A stretch of DNA of 64,000 bases, from positions 30,888 through 94,887 of the forward strand of contig CAZUXE010000004.1 of NCBI GenBank assembly GCA_964624585.1, given 5' to 3'. Both the position numbers and the translations under genes were made by a program. The stretch is from CAZUXE01 sp964624585 (GTDB lineage Bacteria > Hydrothermota > Tepidihabitantia > B3-TA06). Each line of letters begins with the position of its first letter. Position 1 is the stretch's first letter. The notes under the pieces were generated by a model. It was given only the letters and a program-made list of their open reading frames with translations, made no database searches and was not told the origin of the DNA. This document shows positions 54,088 through 63,270 of this stretch, one piece after another.

Positions 54088-54519
54088 ATGAAACGTGAAC
54101 CAACATTCTGGGATAAGCAGCAAAACATTTACAGAATTGTTAGACGGCTTGGCAAAGTATTGCATACTAAGAAATTGCCTTACAAAGATTACAGGGTATG
54201 GCTCATTTCTCAAGGATGTATTGTTTGCGGACAGCACAAAACGGTAAACGCTCATCATGTAGGTAAGCCTGGGACATCCTTGAAAGATGTAGACTTTGGC
54301 GGGACTATAGGTCTTTGCCATTTGCATCATCAAGGTAGCAAAGGAATACATTCTCTTGGAAAAAAAGGCTGGCAAAAAACATTCCCAGTTGCTCTAGAAG
54401 TTGAAGCTAGGAACTGTTTGGCTAGGTTTATTAGGTTAACAAGAGAAGAAATGTTAACAAAACGGACAATGTCGTTATGGATTGAAAGGCATAAACATAA
54501 AGGAGGTACTTGTGGGTAA
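54088..54519 (+). CDS. HNH-like nuclease (DUF968/Ref type)
   Basis: A 143-residue protein. CIVCGQHKTVNAHHVGKPG...VDFGGTIGLCHLHHQGSKGIHSLGKKGW (about 45-95) has the Cys pair, AHH, GLCHLHH and trailing His of this HNH subgroup. Probably nicks or cuts DNA in recombination or repair, or is a free homing nuclease. The ATG has no strong site. Confidence 0.75.
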   Translation: MKREPTFWDKQQNIYRIVRRLGKVLHTKKLPYKDYRVWLISQGCIVCGQHKTVNAHHVGKPGTSLKDVDFGGTIGLCHLHHQGSKGIHSLGKKGWQKTFPVALEVEARNCLARFIRLTREEMLTKRTMSLWIERHKHKGGTCG

Positions 54520-55006
54520 CACAGGGATACATCGAGCGTGGCCAGAATTTCCAGGAGGAATTGTTCGGTCGTTGCGTAAGGATAAGGATGATGATGAATG
54601 GAAAGGGTACAGTCATCATGCGTCATCTACCTCTCCGAGTTCGTTGCAGCAAATTAAGGTAAGGGAAATCAGAACAATGAACCCAATGTACACCTTAAGG
54701 AGTATGCTCGGCAAGAAGCGGGCAACTTTAAGGGTTAAAATATTAGCGGACACAAACCCTCCTGTAACAGTTTTTGATGGTGTCGTGCGTGAAGGCACTT
54801 TGCATACAGTTGCGGAAGCAGCCGCAGCTGGAGTAAACAACCAAACAGACCCCCACTCATTCACTATTAAATTCTTAGGCAATTACAAGGTTGTTCAGTA
54901 CGGTGCAGGAATAATCTTCGGCGAGGCTTCTACGCTTGGAAGCCTTATTACGGACGCTGTGTACCCATCAGGTGGTTTCTCAAACGGTTCCGGTCCTGCG
55001 CAATAA
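54512..55006 (+). CDS. Hypothetical protein
   Basis: A 164-residue protein. GTG 54512 was chosen for AAGGAGG 5 nt upstream; the longer start lies inside the HNH gene. The N-terminal 40 residues are disordered, the rest beta-rich (ATLRVKILADTNPPVTVFDGVV...FTIKFLGNYKVVQYG). Unassigned. Confidence 0.65.
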   Translation: MGNTGIHRAWPEFPGGIVRSLRKDKDDDEWKGYSHHASSTSPSSLQQIKVREIRTMNPMYTLRSMLGKKRATLRVKILADTNPPVTVFDGVVREGTLHTVAEAAAAGVNNQTDPHSFTIKFLGNYKVVQYGAGIIFGEASTLGSLITDAVYPSGGFSNGSGPAQ

Positions 55007-55034
55007 AAATGCTAAAAAGAAGTAAGGAGAAAAA

Positions 55035-55346
55035 ATGATTCACCCAGCAGGGTCGCATATTTTAGTTAAGCTTTTTGAAGAAAAAGAAGAAAAGAGTGGA
55101 ATAATAATCCCGAATGAAAAGAAGGAATATATCGTAGCAGAGATAGTGGAGATTGGGCCGTTGGTGCATGACTCTGTTGCGCGATTCCATATAGGGCCTA
55201 ATACCGGAGAGGTCGCTAACAGAAAAGTCAAGCTTGACGTCGGTGTGAAAATCATTTTAAGAAAGAGCCCGTTCATTCGGGCACGTCACGAAAATAAAGA
55301 GTTTGCTTTTGTTGTATACGAAGATATTCTCGGGTACTACAGCTAG
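55035..55346 (+). CDS. GroES-like co-chaperonin
   Basis: A 103-residue protein. The GroES pattern is clear: P-AGSHILVKLFEEKEEKSGIIIPNEKKEYIVAEIVEIGP at the N-terminus (with the mobile loop), then DVGVKIILRKS near the end. Phage co-chaperonins such as T4 gp31 replace host GroES so that GroEL can fold the capsid protein. No GroEL is seen in the window. Confidence 0.82.
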   Translation: MIHPAGSHILVKLFEEKEEKSGIIIPNEKKEYIVAEIVEIGPLVHDSVARFHIGPNTGEVANRKVKLDVGVKIILRKSPFIRARHENKEFAFVVYEDILGYYS

Positions 55347-55372
55347 TAAATAACAAACAGAAGGAGAACGTT

Positions 55373-55609
55373 ATGCCAAGAGTAAGCCAAGAAGTTCCGA
55401 TTAAGACAGAGCCATGTTTGACATGTGGCAGTTCATGCAATTTGGTGGCTAAAGATCAAATGCAGTGCAGTGCTTGTGGGGCAATATTTCTTTGGACATC
55501 CGGTAGGAAATGGAGGGTTATTAAAAATAGTGACCAAACTAGACTGTCAAAAGTGTTGGTGAGAAATGTTAACAGAAAACGTAAGGGTGCCTTTCGAACA
55601 AGGAGTTAA
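55373..55609 (+). CDS. Small zinc-ribbon protein
   Basis: A 78-residue basic protein. CLTCGSSC and CSACGAIF (about 17-42) form a zinc ribbon. The C-terminus is Arg/Lys-rich, so nucleic-acid binding is likely. It precedes the helicase gene by 2 nt. Confidence 0.65.
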   Translation: MPRVSQEVPIKTEPCLTCGSSCNLVAKDQMQCSACGAIFLWTSGRKWRVIKNSDQTRLSKVLVRNVNRKRKGAFRTRS

Positions 55610-55611
55610 AA

Positions 55612-56997
55612 GTGTCTACACCTACGATAAGCGTTACTGAAGCTGAGCGTGGGTTAGTCAATGCTCTAATATTGCGACCTCAAGAATTTGGTCGCGAAAT
55701 TCTTAGCAAGATAAAGAAAGAATATATCTCCAACAAGAAATGGAGAGTGTTTTTTTCTGCATGTCAACACATTTTTTTATCAGGAGAAAACCCTGATTTA
55801 ATAGCACTCGTAGAACATCTCGAAACAGCTGGAGAGTTAGATAGTGTTGGTGGAATAGACGCTGTTGCGAGTTTGACTGATCGAGTTGGTATCGATTACA
55901 ATGTGTCGATGTGCATTGGAATTGTGCGCCGCAATTGGGAGTTGCATCAATTATCAAAACTTGCTAATATTTTAGCGCGAAAGACAAAGGGATCTAATGT
56001 TGATCCACACAGATTAATCCAAGAAGCTCAGCATTTTCTGATGGAACTTGGGGTTTTTGACAATGACGGAGAAGGCTTAAAGCATCTTAGGGCTTCAGTG
56101 ATTGCGTCACAAAGAGATATTGACAAAAAGAGAGAATCCCGCAGTAGGATAACCGGAGTCTCTACTGGATTTAGAATGTTAGATGACAAGACTGCGGGTT
56201 GGCAATCTACAGATTTTGTCATTATTGCAGGCAGACCCTCTATGGGCAAAACAAGTTTTGCGCTCAATGCGATAGTTCATGCTGGAATGGCGAAAAAAAC
56301 GGTCGCTTTCTTCTCTTTAGAAATGTCTATCTCGCAGATAGTAGACAGGATAAGCAGTTTAATGTCTCAAGTTGACGGGTACAGGATACGCACCCCTTAC
56401 CTGCTCAGCCACAACGACATTCACAAGCTTGGAGAAGCTTTTGCTCGAATAGCTTCTGACGACTTCAAGGTGTTTGTTGATGATAGGGCCGGTTTATGTC
56501 CTGTTGATATGAAAATGGCTCTTATGGAATTGTTGCTTACAGAGAAAAAGATCGACATGGTAGTGATTGACTATCTTCAGCTGATGTCCCCCAATCCTGA
56601 CGAAAAAACTGACAGCGAACAACAAAACATAACTTCGATTTCTAAATCAATAAAAGGCCTCGCAAAGGAATTCAATGTTCCAATTATAGCTCTTTCACAA
56701 TTGAGTAGGCGTCCAGAAAAACGCGAAAACAAAAAGCCAGAGCTTGCTGATTTAAGAGGTTCTGGATCCCTTGAACAAGATGCAGATCTGGTAACGTTTT
56801 TGTTTAGAAAATCGTACTATGAGGAAATCAGAGGCGATGAACCAGACGAAGAAGAGATAGAAGCAGAACCCGTTGATCAACGTGCTGACGTTGTTGAGTT
56901 GATTATCGCAAAGCAAAGAAAGGGTCCTATAGGCTTAGTTAAATTGGGTTTCAGGAAAGACACAGGTCTTTTTGTTAACTACCTCGAAACAGCTTGA
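55612..56997 (+). CDS. dnaB: DnaB-like replicative helicase
   Basis: A 461-residue protein. An N-terminal DnaB domain (about 1-150), then RecA-like motor: Walker A GRPSMGKT (207-214), Walker B MVVIDYLQLM (about 318), GSGSLEQDADLV and a C-terminal Arg/Lys segment (IIAKQRKGPIGLVKLGF). It unwinds the phage fork with the loader at 36861. GTG start. The -35 of the next gene overlaps its stop codon. Confidence 0.92.
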   Translation: MSTPTISVTEAERGLVNALILRPQEFGREILSKIKKEYISNKKWRVFFSACQHIFLSGENPDLIALVEHLETAGELDSVGGIDAVASLTDRVGIDYNVSMCIGIVRRNWELHQLSKLANILARKTKGSNVDPHRLIQEAQHFLMELGVFDNDGEGLKHLRASVIASQRDIDKKRESRSRITGVSTGFRMLDDKTAGWQSTDFVIIAGRPSMGKTSFALNAIVHAGMAKKTVAFFSLEMSISQIVDRISSLMSQVDGYRIRTPYLLSHNDIHKLGEAFARIASDDFKVFVDDRAGLCPVDMKMALMELLLTEKKIDMVVIDYLQLMSPNPDEKTDSEQQNITSISKSIKGLAKEFNVPIIALSQLSRRPEKRENKKPELADLRGSGSLEQDADLVTFLFRKSYYEEIRGDEPDEEEIEAEPVDQRADVVELIIAKQRKGPIGLVKLGFRKDTGLFVNYLETA

Positions 56998-57021
56998 CAA
57001 GTCATGAGTGCGACATATAAT
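56994..57021 (+). promoter_or_regulatory. Consensus leaderless promoter
   Basis: TTGACA (56994-56999, overlapping the helicase stop), 16-nt spacer, TATAAT (57016-57021), TTGAT, ATG at 57027. Both boxes perfect, no Shine-Dalgarno sequence. Confidence 0.88.
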
Positions 57022-57026
57022 TTGAT

Positions 57027-57455
57027 ATGGTTTTAGGAGTCGTAGCCACAGCAGCGTCCATTTCACTTGGATGCGTAACTCTCGAAAAAAACTACCATAA
57101 CGCAAGAACATACGAGATACCTATCGATGACATCATACATGCTCGGTTAAGCGCTGTCGGACAAGAATTGATTTCGGCGTGTTCAGCTTGTTCGCCAAAG
57201 TTTATTGTTGTTGACATGGCTTCCCCAACAATGTTGACTGGAACAGTTTATGCGTCAATTGATGCATATCTAAACCAGCTTACCGTTGGTGAAAACTGCG
57301 ATGTTTGTCCGCGATACTCGTTGCTTGCAGAGATATTGCAAAACGGCTCTGCAGAGCAAGTGCTTGAAAAAATCTGGGGATATAATGTGCCGAAGCTTGA
57401 CAATCCAGATGAATATAAAGCACTTGCTCTCGCCGCGTTTTTTAATGACGCATGA
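57027..57455 (+). CDS. Hypothetical protein, leaderless
   Basis: A 142-residue protein. The N-terminus (LGVVATAASISLGC) could be a lipoprotein-type signal with Cys at residue 16, or a short hydrophobic helix. The rest is soluble with a CSAC...CDVC pattern (about 52-93). Function unknown. Confidence 0.65.
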   Translation: MVLGVVATAASISLGCVTLEKNYHNARTYEIPIDDIIHARLSAVGQELISACSACSPKFIVVDMASPTMLTGTVYASIDAYLNQLTVGENCDVCPRYSLLAEILQNGSAEQVLEKIWGYNVPKLDNPDEYKALALAAFFNDA

Positions 57456-57510
57456 GCAATAAGCTGGGAAAACCCACAATCGCTGCTTTCCATGCAGCAA
57501 GGAGGCAAAG

Positions 57511-58011
57511 ATGTCTTTGCTTAAGCCCTTGGATCCAGAGACCAAAAATAAGCTCCGTTCCGAAATGCCGAACATTACAGAAGTTATTGAATACTCAAGC
57601 GGCCAGTTGGCTAAAATCATTAAGGCGAAGGATTCTGCTTCGCCGCAAGGCGAAAAGATATCGCCGTATGAATGGGTTGAGATAATAACTTATGGGCTAA
57701 TTAAAGGACCTAAGGCTATTCAGGATATAGACAAGGCTTACGATGAAATTTTTATTGGAACAGACCATGAAGGATATACTGATGATAAAGCTCTATACCT
57801 TGCGCATATAGCTAAGGATGCTGTTAACAAAGTTATCGAAGCCGATTCTACGCCATCTGAGCTTTCTCGTAGGATTGCGATACTGGCGCGTAGCATTGCA
57901 GAAGAAGTGGTTTTGACGATAAAAAACATCTGGCTTGGGATGCACCTATCTGTAGAAAAACACGAGTGGGACGATGATGGTCCTATTCCACATTCCACAG
58001 AGCCTCAGTGA
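57511..58011 (+). CDS. Hypothetical protein
   Basis: A 166-residue helical acidic protein behind CAAGGAGG. No domain recognised; followed by a terminator. Confidence 0.7.
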   Translation: MSLLKPLDPETKNKLRSEMPNITEVIEYSSGQLAKIIKAKDSASPQGEKISPYEWVEIITYGLIKGPKAIQDIDKAYDEIFIGTDHEGYTDDKALYLAHIAKDAVNKVIEADSTPSELSRRIAILARSIAEEVVLTIKNIWLGMHLSVEKHEWDDDGPIPHSTEPQ

Positions 58012-58028
58012 CCAATAAACAAAGTAAA

Positions 58029-58056
58029 AAGCCCGTAAAGTTACGGGCTTTTTTTT
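58029..58056 (+). terminator. Intrinsic terminator
   Basis: AAGCCCGTAA and TTACGGGCTT form a perfect 10-bp stem with a 2-nt gap, then a run of eight T. Confidence 0.9.
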
Positions 58057-58070
58057 AATGAGACAATCGG

Positions 58071-58076
58071 TATACT
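58071..58076 (+). promoter_or_regulatory. Leaderless -10 box (TATACT class)
   Basis: GG-TATACT-TAAAGT-ATG(58083). The -35 position lies in the terminator T-run. No Shine-Dalgarno sequence. Confidence 0.68.
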
Positions 58077-58082
58077 TAAAGT

Positions 58083-59987
58083 ATGAGTTCTTTGCTAAAA
58101 GATTTAATCAAAGACACAGACGCCTTTAAGACACTATTGGAGTCAACGTCTAATCTTTCTAATTCTCAAGCGTTTACCAAAGTATGTTCTTGCGGGCATT
58201 TAGCGATGGCGTTTGTTAAGGAGGCTAAGGGAAGAATTCAAGAAATAGTTAGACTGTTTACATCCCTTTCTAAAGATTTCGAGTGGTCAATGGTTCTTAA
58301 ATACGCAAAGCAGCTTGCTGGGCCGGGGATAAACTATGGGATGGAATATGCCCTCCAAAAATCTGAAGGTAAGATTAATGAGGTAATAGATGAGGTTTTA
58401 GGCCAAGCCTTTTCTGGATTTGGCGATGTTATGGGTGACGCGTTATCTAAAATAACGAATGCGCTTCAATTGCTCTTGATGGGTGGTCCGATGCTGTCGT
58501 ATTCAATGATACAAAAACTTGTTGAGGAGTTAAAGGTTGAGCTTAGATTGAGGCAGCGACTGTATGATAAAATGCTTCTTAAGTTAAAGGACATTAGGGG
58601 GTCAATGGATGGCCTAAAGAATAAGTATACTATGTATCCAGCGATGACGAAACATTTGCGTAAGGTTCTATATAACGTTGACGCTGCAGAGTATAAACTC
58701 CTCAAGATGGAGGCAAGGTTTATAGCCCCGGAACGGAAGACTGATGGCGAACAATTTCGAGGATGGAGAGATGACGCTCACAAACATTTGCAGCGTGCTG
58801 CTGAGTATACATGTAACTCAGAATTACCATCAGACTTAAAAGAGTTGTTAAATCAGGTTGCTTTTGTTAAAGATGCTGTTTCCGAACTAAAGGATATGCA
58901 GTCTGAGTTTAGCGAAAGCCAAAGTAAGATCGATTTTTTAGTCTCTACTATTGCCGGTTACCCTATTTTATCAACTTCCTTGTCGCGAAAGTTGGCAGAT
59001 TCATTGTTTTCTAGCGATTATGGGCTTGGGGTATCATTGGTGAAGACTGTTCGCGAAAGACTTAGCTCTGTACGTAATCAATTGTGGAAAGCGCTTGGGG
59101 GAGAGCCACCAAGCGTAAGGTATGAAAATGTAGAAACTGAGACAGAGGCGATCTCTCAGGACACAGTTGACAAGCAGGGGTCATTTACGTTTGCGTCAGT
59201 AATGTTGCATTACGTAGAATGGTGTGCCGAATTGAAGACGTTACTTAAACTTCTCGAGGCGCTAAGTGGGGTAGGTGGAAGCGAAACGATGATTGAGGCT
59301 AGTAAAGTTAATCAATGCAAACTGCGCCACAAAAAGCTTACGTCGGTGTTGGCTCTATATTCTTCGCACGCGAACAGGTTAGACTCTAGCGTAGTATTGA
59401 GTTCGAGGAATATTACATCTATGCTTGCTAATGGTGTTTCTGACGCTAAGAAGGATAGGGCGTACAAGTTATTGAATCAAACTGGAATGATTCTCAGACG
59501 GGCGCAAAAGGATGATCGCACCCTTTTGCGTTATTTAAGCGAATACAGTGGTTGCAAATGGGACTTACTAGACGACATAACTAATATGTTTCAGGACATG
59601 GATCTCGATCGACTTACCCACATGCTTAAATTGGGGAAGGTAGCTGATATAGTAAAAGATGTTGCCGATCATGGGGTGGATGCTTTAACATGGATTGGCA
59701 ACCTTGCGCGATGTATGGGATCTTTCCTTCGCGGAATAAGTGATGTTAATCTAATCGCAAAAGTCCAATTCCTACAAGACGTTGCTGAATCGCGAATGCG
59801 CGGGAGGGCGTTGGTGTTGCTTCGTTTTGGACACTATAGGGCGATGGCGTTCAATGAACTAACTGACCTATTGAAAAAAGTTAAAGTTTTATTGTCTATA
59901 GGGCTAGAGGTAATGTCGTTGCTTGGGGATGCCAAGCAATGTATGCCAAAGCTTTTACCTAAACCACCAGTCAGAGAAGAGGGCTAA
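58083..59987 (+). CDS. Large hypothetical helical protein, leaderless
   Basis: A 634-residue, almost wholly helical protein with several amphipathic stretches and no recognised motif or membrane segment. Sole gene of its transcription unit. Its long helical build could suit a virion-internal or host-structure protein; no assignment. Confidence 0.75.
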   Translation: MSSLLKDLIKDTDAFKTLLESTSNLSNSQAFTKVCSCGHLAMAFVKEAKGRIQEIVRLFTSLSKDFEWSMVLKYAKQLAGPGINYGMEYALQKSEGKINEVIDEVLGQAFSGFGDVMGDALSKITNALQLLLMGGPMLSYSMIQKLVEELKVELRLRQRLYDKMLLKLKDIRGSMDGLKNKYTMYPAMTKHLRKVLYNVDAAEYKLLKMEARFIAPERKTDGEQFRGWRDDAHKHLQRAAEYTCNSELPSDLKELLNQVAFVKDAVSELKDMQSEFSESQSKIDFLVSTIAGYPILSTSLSRKLADSLFSSDYGLGVSLVKTVRERLSSVRNQLWKALGGEPPSVRYENVETETEAISQDTVDKQGSFTFASVMLHYVEWCAELKTLLKLLEALSGVGGSETMIEASKVNQCKLRHKKLTSVLALYSSHANRLDSSVVLSSRNITSMLANGVSDAKKDRAYKLLNQTGMILRRAQKDDRTLLRYLSEYSGCKWDLLDDITNMFQDMDLDRLTHMLKLGKVADIVKDVADHGVDALTWIGNLARCMGSFLRGISDVNLIAKVQFLQDVAESRMRGRALVLLRFGHYRAMAFNELTDLLKKVKVLLSIGLEVMSLLGDAKQCMPKLLPKPPVREEG

Positions 59988-60052
59988 TAAAGCCTCTCGG
60001 TAGCTTTCTATAAAAACAATAAGCGCGGTATAAAAACAGGTAGTCAAAAGTA

Positions 60053-60183
60053 GCTGCCCGCTATAGCAGTCCCCCATAATTATTTGTCTTAAGGGTTGCC
60101 CTTAAGAGGTTTTTCCCATACTGGTTAGTTCGCCATCGATTTTTGGCGAATAACCAGTATGGTACTCATGCTTTGCGGGCAGC
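60053..60183 (+). ncRNA. Retron-like msr-msd RNA (copy B)
   Basis: Outer inverted repeats GCTGCCCGC (60053-60061) and GCGGGCAGC (60175-60183). Then AGC (60065-60067), an 8-bp hairpin with a 3-nt loop (60088-60106), a two-part hairpin of 12 bp plus 6 bp (60116-60162), and CTCATG (60165-60170). Order, stem lengths and CTCATG match copy A while stem sequences differ, as expected for conserved structure. A TATAAA box (60029-60034) may be its promoter. No reverse transcriptase gene lies nearby, so the one at 38784 would have to act in trans. It ends 22 nt before the next gene. Confidence 0.62.
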
Positions 60184-60205
60184 AGTAAAATTGATTGGAG
60201 ACAGT

Positions 60206-61096
60206 ATGAAAACCAAAAAAAACACAGGAACAGGATGGGTTGACGATTATCCGAACTTAGTGTTGTACTATGGCGTTGATGTTAGTGCGACGTTAGATAC
60301 CGAAGCAGGTCCAAATTCTTTTGGGTTAGCTTTTTTATCGTCTTCTGATGATATAAGAGAGATAACAGTAAAAATGCAAGAACTGGCGCGTAGACCGGTA
60401 ATGGTTTTCGCTATTGGAGTGCCAGGGTTTGGCGTCAAGGTCGGGAGCACTGTAAATGGAGCACAGACTATTGAGACTACAACAGGTTACGAGGATATGA
60501 CTGCGAATATTACGCCGAAATTGTTAGTAGACAGAGAAGTGTTTCCTTGTAAAACACGACGTTTTACAGTGACGAATATTTTATATAGGGCGTCTCGGTT
60601 AATGCCAACGGAAAACAAGGCTTATACTGTGTATCAACCAATGTTAGTTGTTGCTGGATCCATATATCAAGCAATAGCCTTAGCTGATGCTTGTTTTTTT
60701 TCGTACATGGAGACTGTGATTCCCCGAATTGATGATGTTTCGTTTATAACTAGCTCAGAACAGCATATCGAAACAAATCAAGTTGACATATCAAGACATG
60801 TTGTTAATTGGGGTATAGAAATATTTATCAAGTCTGATCAATTTATTAGACAGTGTGAAAGAGAAAAAGTTCAAGAAAGCGAACTAATTGGAAAAGGCTC
60901 TGCCCTAACAATGCAGGGCGTACATCATATGTACCTCCCTAAAGAATTCGGATACATGCTGAACAATGTGCCTGTTGGTTATGTTCCACCAAAAGAATGG
61001 AACTCAACAGTTATCTCTCTGGATGGGATGCCGTCAAGGGACGCTATGATTGATAAATTAAAAGCAGAGCTGTCTGGCGAAAAGGAGCTGGAATGA
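60206..61096 (+). CDS. Hypothetical protein, virion-like
   Basis: A 296-residue protein. ATG 60206 follows TTGGAGA; an upstream ATG at 60143 would lie inside the structured RNA. Beta-rich with no motif (VFAIGVPGFGVKVGS...PMLVVAGSIYQAIALADACFFSYM). A virion role is guessed from the amino-acid style. Overlaps the next gene (ATGA). Confidence 0.65.
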   Translation: MKTKKNTGTGWVDDYPNLVLYYGVDVSATLDTEAGPNSFGLAFLSSSDDIREITVKMQELARRPVMVFAIGVPGFGVKVGSTVNGAQTIETTTGYEDMTANITPKLLVDREVFPCKTRRFTVTNILYRASRLMPTENKAYTVYQPMLVVAGSIYQAIALADACFFSYMETVIPRIDDVSFITSSEQHIETNQVDISRHVVNWGIEIFIKSDQFIRQCEREKVQESELIGKGSALTMQGVHHMYLPKEFGYMLNNVPVGYVPPKEWNSTVISLDGMPSRDAMIDKLKAELSGEKELE

Positions 61097-61284
61097 CAGA
61101 AGTAGACGTTCGTAGTTTATGCGAGATTTCTGCGAGGATATCTGCTGTGCGAGCCCAAATAAAAAAAGCAATAGAAGATAAAGGATGGACTGCTGTGCCA
61201 GGAGAATTATTTGAAAAAGAAACAAAACTGCAGCAGGAATTTGATTTTATAATTGATCGCGAACCAGCGGTTGCAATACAATAA
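61093..61284 (+). CDS. Small hypothetical protein
   Basis: A 63-residue helical protein linked by overlaps to both neighbours. Function unknown. Confidence 0.6.
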   Translation: MTEVDVRSLCEISARISAVRAQIKKAIEDKGWTAVPGELFEKETKLQQEFDFIIDREPAVAIQ

Positions 61285-62114
61285 TGGCTAGATGTATAGT
61301 AATTGACAGTTCGGGGATTGCTTACAGGCATTACCATGCAAGAATTAAACAGCCACTCTATTCTCCTAGTGGAGAACCTACGAGCGTGCCATATGGTTAT
61401 CTCAAGACAAGGGAAAGCTTAGCTGACGTGTTCGATCCGATTGAATTTATCGTTCATGTGTTTGACATGCCTGGTGAAAAACATAGAGTGCAGATAGATC
61501 CGTCTTATAAACAAAACAGGCAGCCGACCCCTCAGGGGCTGACTAGACAATTGGCTCGCACTCTGGAAATAGTGGAGCTAATAGGAGAGTTGTCGCTTGG
61601 AGTTCCTTCATATGAGGCTGACGACGTTATCGCGTCGTTAGTGTCGAAATTCAAGTCTGAATTCGATGAAATGATCGTAGTTTCCATCGATAAAGATCTG
61701 TTGCAATTAGTTGACGAAAAGGTTAAAGTATATAGGCCGTTTCGGATGCAAATGATGGACATAGAGGCTGTGCATAAAGTTGTTGGCGTCGCACCTGAGC
61801 ATGTAGCAGGTTGGTTGGCTCTTGTTGGAGACCAAAGCGATAATGTAAGAGGAGTAAAAGGTATAGGCAAGAAAACGGCTGCCAAGCTTCTTCGAAAGTT
61901 TGGCTCTTTCGAGTCGGTAGTAGACCATCTTTCTCCGCAAGATAGTATGGCCGCAAAACATGCGCATTCATTGGTGCAACTGTATAAAACCCTTGAGCTT
62001 AAATTGGACGTCGACGATATTAAGAAAAAGCCTGCAAAGATAGCTGAACTAGAAAGGGTTTTTCAAGATCTTGGATTCAACCAATTCTTAGAAGAGTCTT
62101 CTTTTAAGTTTTGA
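61284..62114 (+). CDS. FEN-type 5'-3' exonuclease
   Basis: A 276-residue protein. Metal-binding acidic residues in VIDSSG (N-terminus), VFDMPGE, YEADDVIAS (about 113-121) and VSIDKDLLQL (about 134-143). The DNA-binding helix-hairpin-helix is GDQSDNVRGVKGIGKKTA (about 178-195). It removes RNA primers and flaps at the fork, as T5 D15 or T4 RNase H do. Confidence 0.9.
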   Translation: MARCIVIDSSGIAYRHYHARIKQPLYSPSGEPTSVPYGYLKTRESLADVFDPIEFIVHVFDMPGEKHRVQIDPSYKQNRQPTPQGLTRQLARTLEIVELIGELSLGVPSYEADDVIASLVSKFKSEFDEMIVVSIDKDLLQLVDEKVKVYRPFRMQMMDIEAVHKVVGVAPEHVAGWLALVGDQSDNVRGVKGIGKKTAAKLLRKFGSFESVVDHLSPQDSMAAKHAHSLVQLYKTLELKLDVDDIKKKPAKIAELERVFQDLGFNQFLEESSFKF

Positions 62115-62127
62115 ATGTGGAGTTAAC

Positions 62128-62799
62128 ATGGAAAAAGTTCAACTTTTCGCTTCTGATTTCGTTAAAAGTGTTCATCGAGAAGACCCTCTCCCGATAAAAG
62201 AGTGGGCTATCCGATTAATCTGGGGTTTTATGTTAGGCCTAAATAAGATGCATACGAAAGATCCGTTGCATTGCGACTCCTTAGAACAACCAGTTGCTAC
62301 ATTTGATTTAAATAGATTTGATGATGAAATTATTGCAGGAGAGTTGCTGAATCAGGAGTTTGGATTTCCTTATACTAGTAGCATCGATTGTGCTGAATAT
62401 TTGCAATCAAGCCCTACAGTCCTTAAGATGGTGAAAAAATTTCCCGTGACAGTGTTGGCGTACGGGAAAGAAGGCTTAAAGGTGAGCGAGGCGATAAACA
62501 TGATCACTCCATGTGGTGGGCATGAGACATTAGCACCTCAGAATAACACGCACCTCATAGGCGGTACTGTCGCATCTGAAGACAAAATCTATTTAGACTA
62601 TCCTCCTCTTGGCGGGCCTAAAACTAAAGATGGGAAGTCTGTACCTATCCTCGTATCATTGTTTGAATTGTTCTTACTGAAGTACCACCCAGAATTTCGC
62701 GGCAGACCATTGCTGCGTGCAGTGAGTACTCTTTGGAAAGAGAGCATCCCACTGTTTACCATTTCGTCAACAATTGCAAGACCATTGCAAGACCATTGA
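62128..62799 (+). CDS. Hypothetical protein in replication cluster
   Basis: A 223-residue protein between FEN and SSB genes. Helical N-terminal half, mixed C-terminal half, no recognised motif. Its neighbours suggest a replication or recombination task. Confidence 0.7.
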   Translation: MEKVQLFASDFVKSVHREDPLPIKEWAIRLIWGFMLGLNKMHTKDPLHCDSLEQPVATFDLNRFDDEIIAGELLNQEFGFPYTSSIDCAEYLQSSPTVLKMVKKFPVTVLAYGKEGLKVSEAINMITPCGGHETLAPQNNTHLIGGTVASEDKIYLDYPPLGGPKTKDGKSVPILVSLFELFLLKYHPEFRGRPLLRAVSTLWKESIPLFTISSTIARPLQDH

Positions 62800-62874
62800 G
62801 GAATATTTACTCCTCCTTGCCAGCAAAGAGGAATAGATCGAAATTTGAACTCAAAAATCAGAAAGGAAAGAACA

Positions 62875-63270
62875 ATGGGAAAGAAAGTAAGACCGCCAAA
62901 AATTAACAAGATCACCTTAAGCGGTAGAATGGGCAATACGCCAGAGATTTTTTTCGCAAAAACATCAGCGAAAGCGTTGGTTAGGTTCAGCCTGGCCGTT
63001 GACAGTTCATACTACAGCACAAAAAACGATGAATACATAAAAGAGACCACATGGATCAAAATTGTTGCGTGGGGATCTTTGGCTGAGACCATAAAAGAAA
63101 AAGGTTATTCTGGCGCACTGGTGTACTTAGAGGGATCAATTAAAAGCAGGAAGTACTCCAGGCAAGATGGCAGTAAAGGTGAAAGCATAGAAATAACTTG
63201 TCACCATATTCAATTTCTCGAGTATGAATATAGCGAAACAGAAAGTGCTGAAATTAAAAAGGAAAAGTAA
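62875..63270 (+). CDS. ssb: Single-stranded DNA-binding protein
   Basis: A 131-residue OB-fold protein. NKITLSGRMGNTPEI...ALVRFSLAVDSSYY...TWIKIVAWGSLAETIKEKGYSGALVYLEGSIKSRKYSRQDGSK is the SSB core. The short acidic C-terminus lacks the usual DDIPF-type tip, so contacts with host proteins may differ. ATG 62875 follows AAAGGAAAG. It coats single strands at the phage fork. Confidence 0.88.
   Translation: MGKKVRPPKINKITLSGRMGNTPEIFFAKTSAKALVRFSLAVDSSYYSTKNDEYIKETTWIKIVAWGSLAETIKEKGYSGALVYLEGSIKSRKYSRQDGSKGESIEITCHHIQFLEYEYSETESAEIKKEK

Noticed and set aside
57452..57685. A 77-residue frame starting at an ATGA overlap
   Set aside because: It runs most of its length through the better-supported gene at 57511, and its Arg/Cys-rich product looks like an out-of-frame translation.
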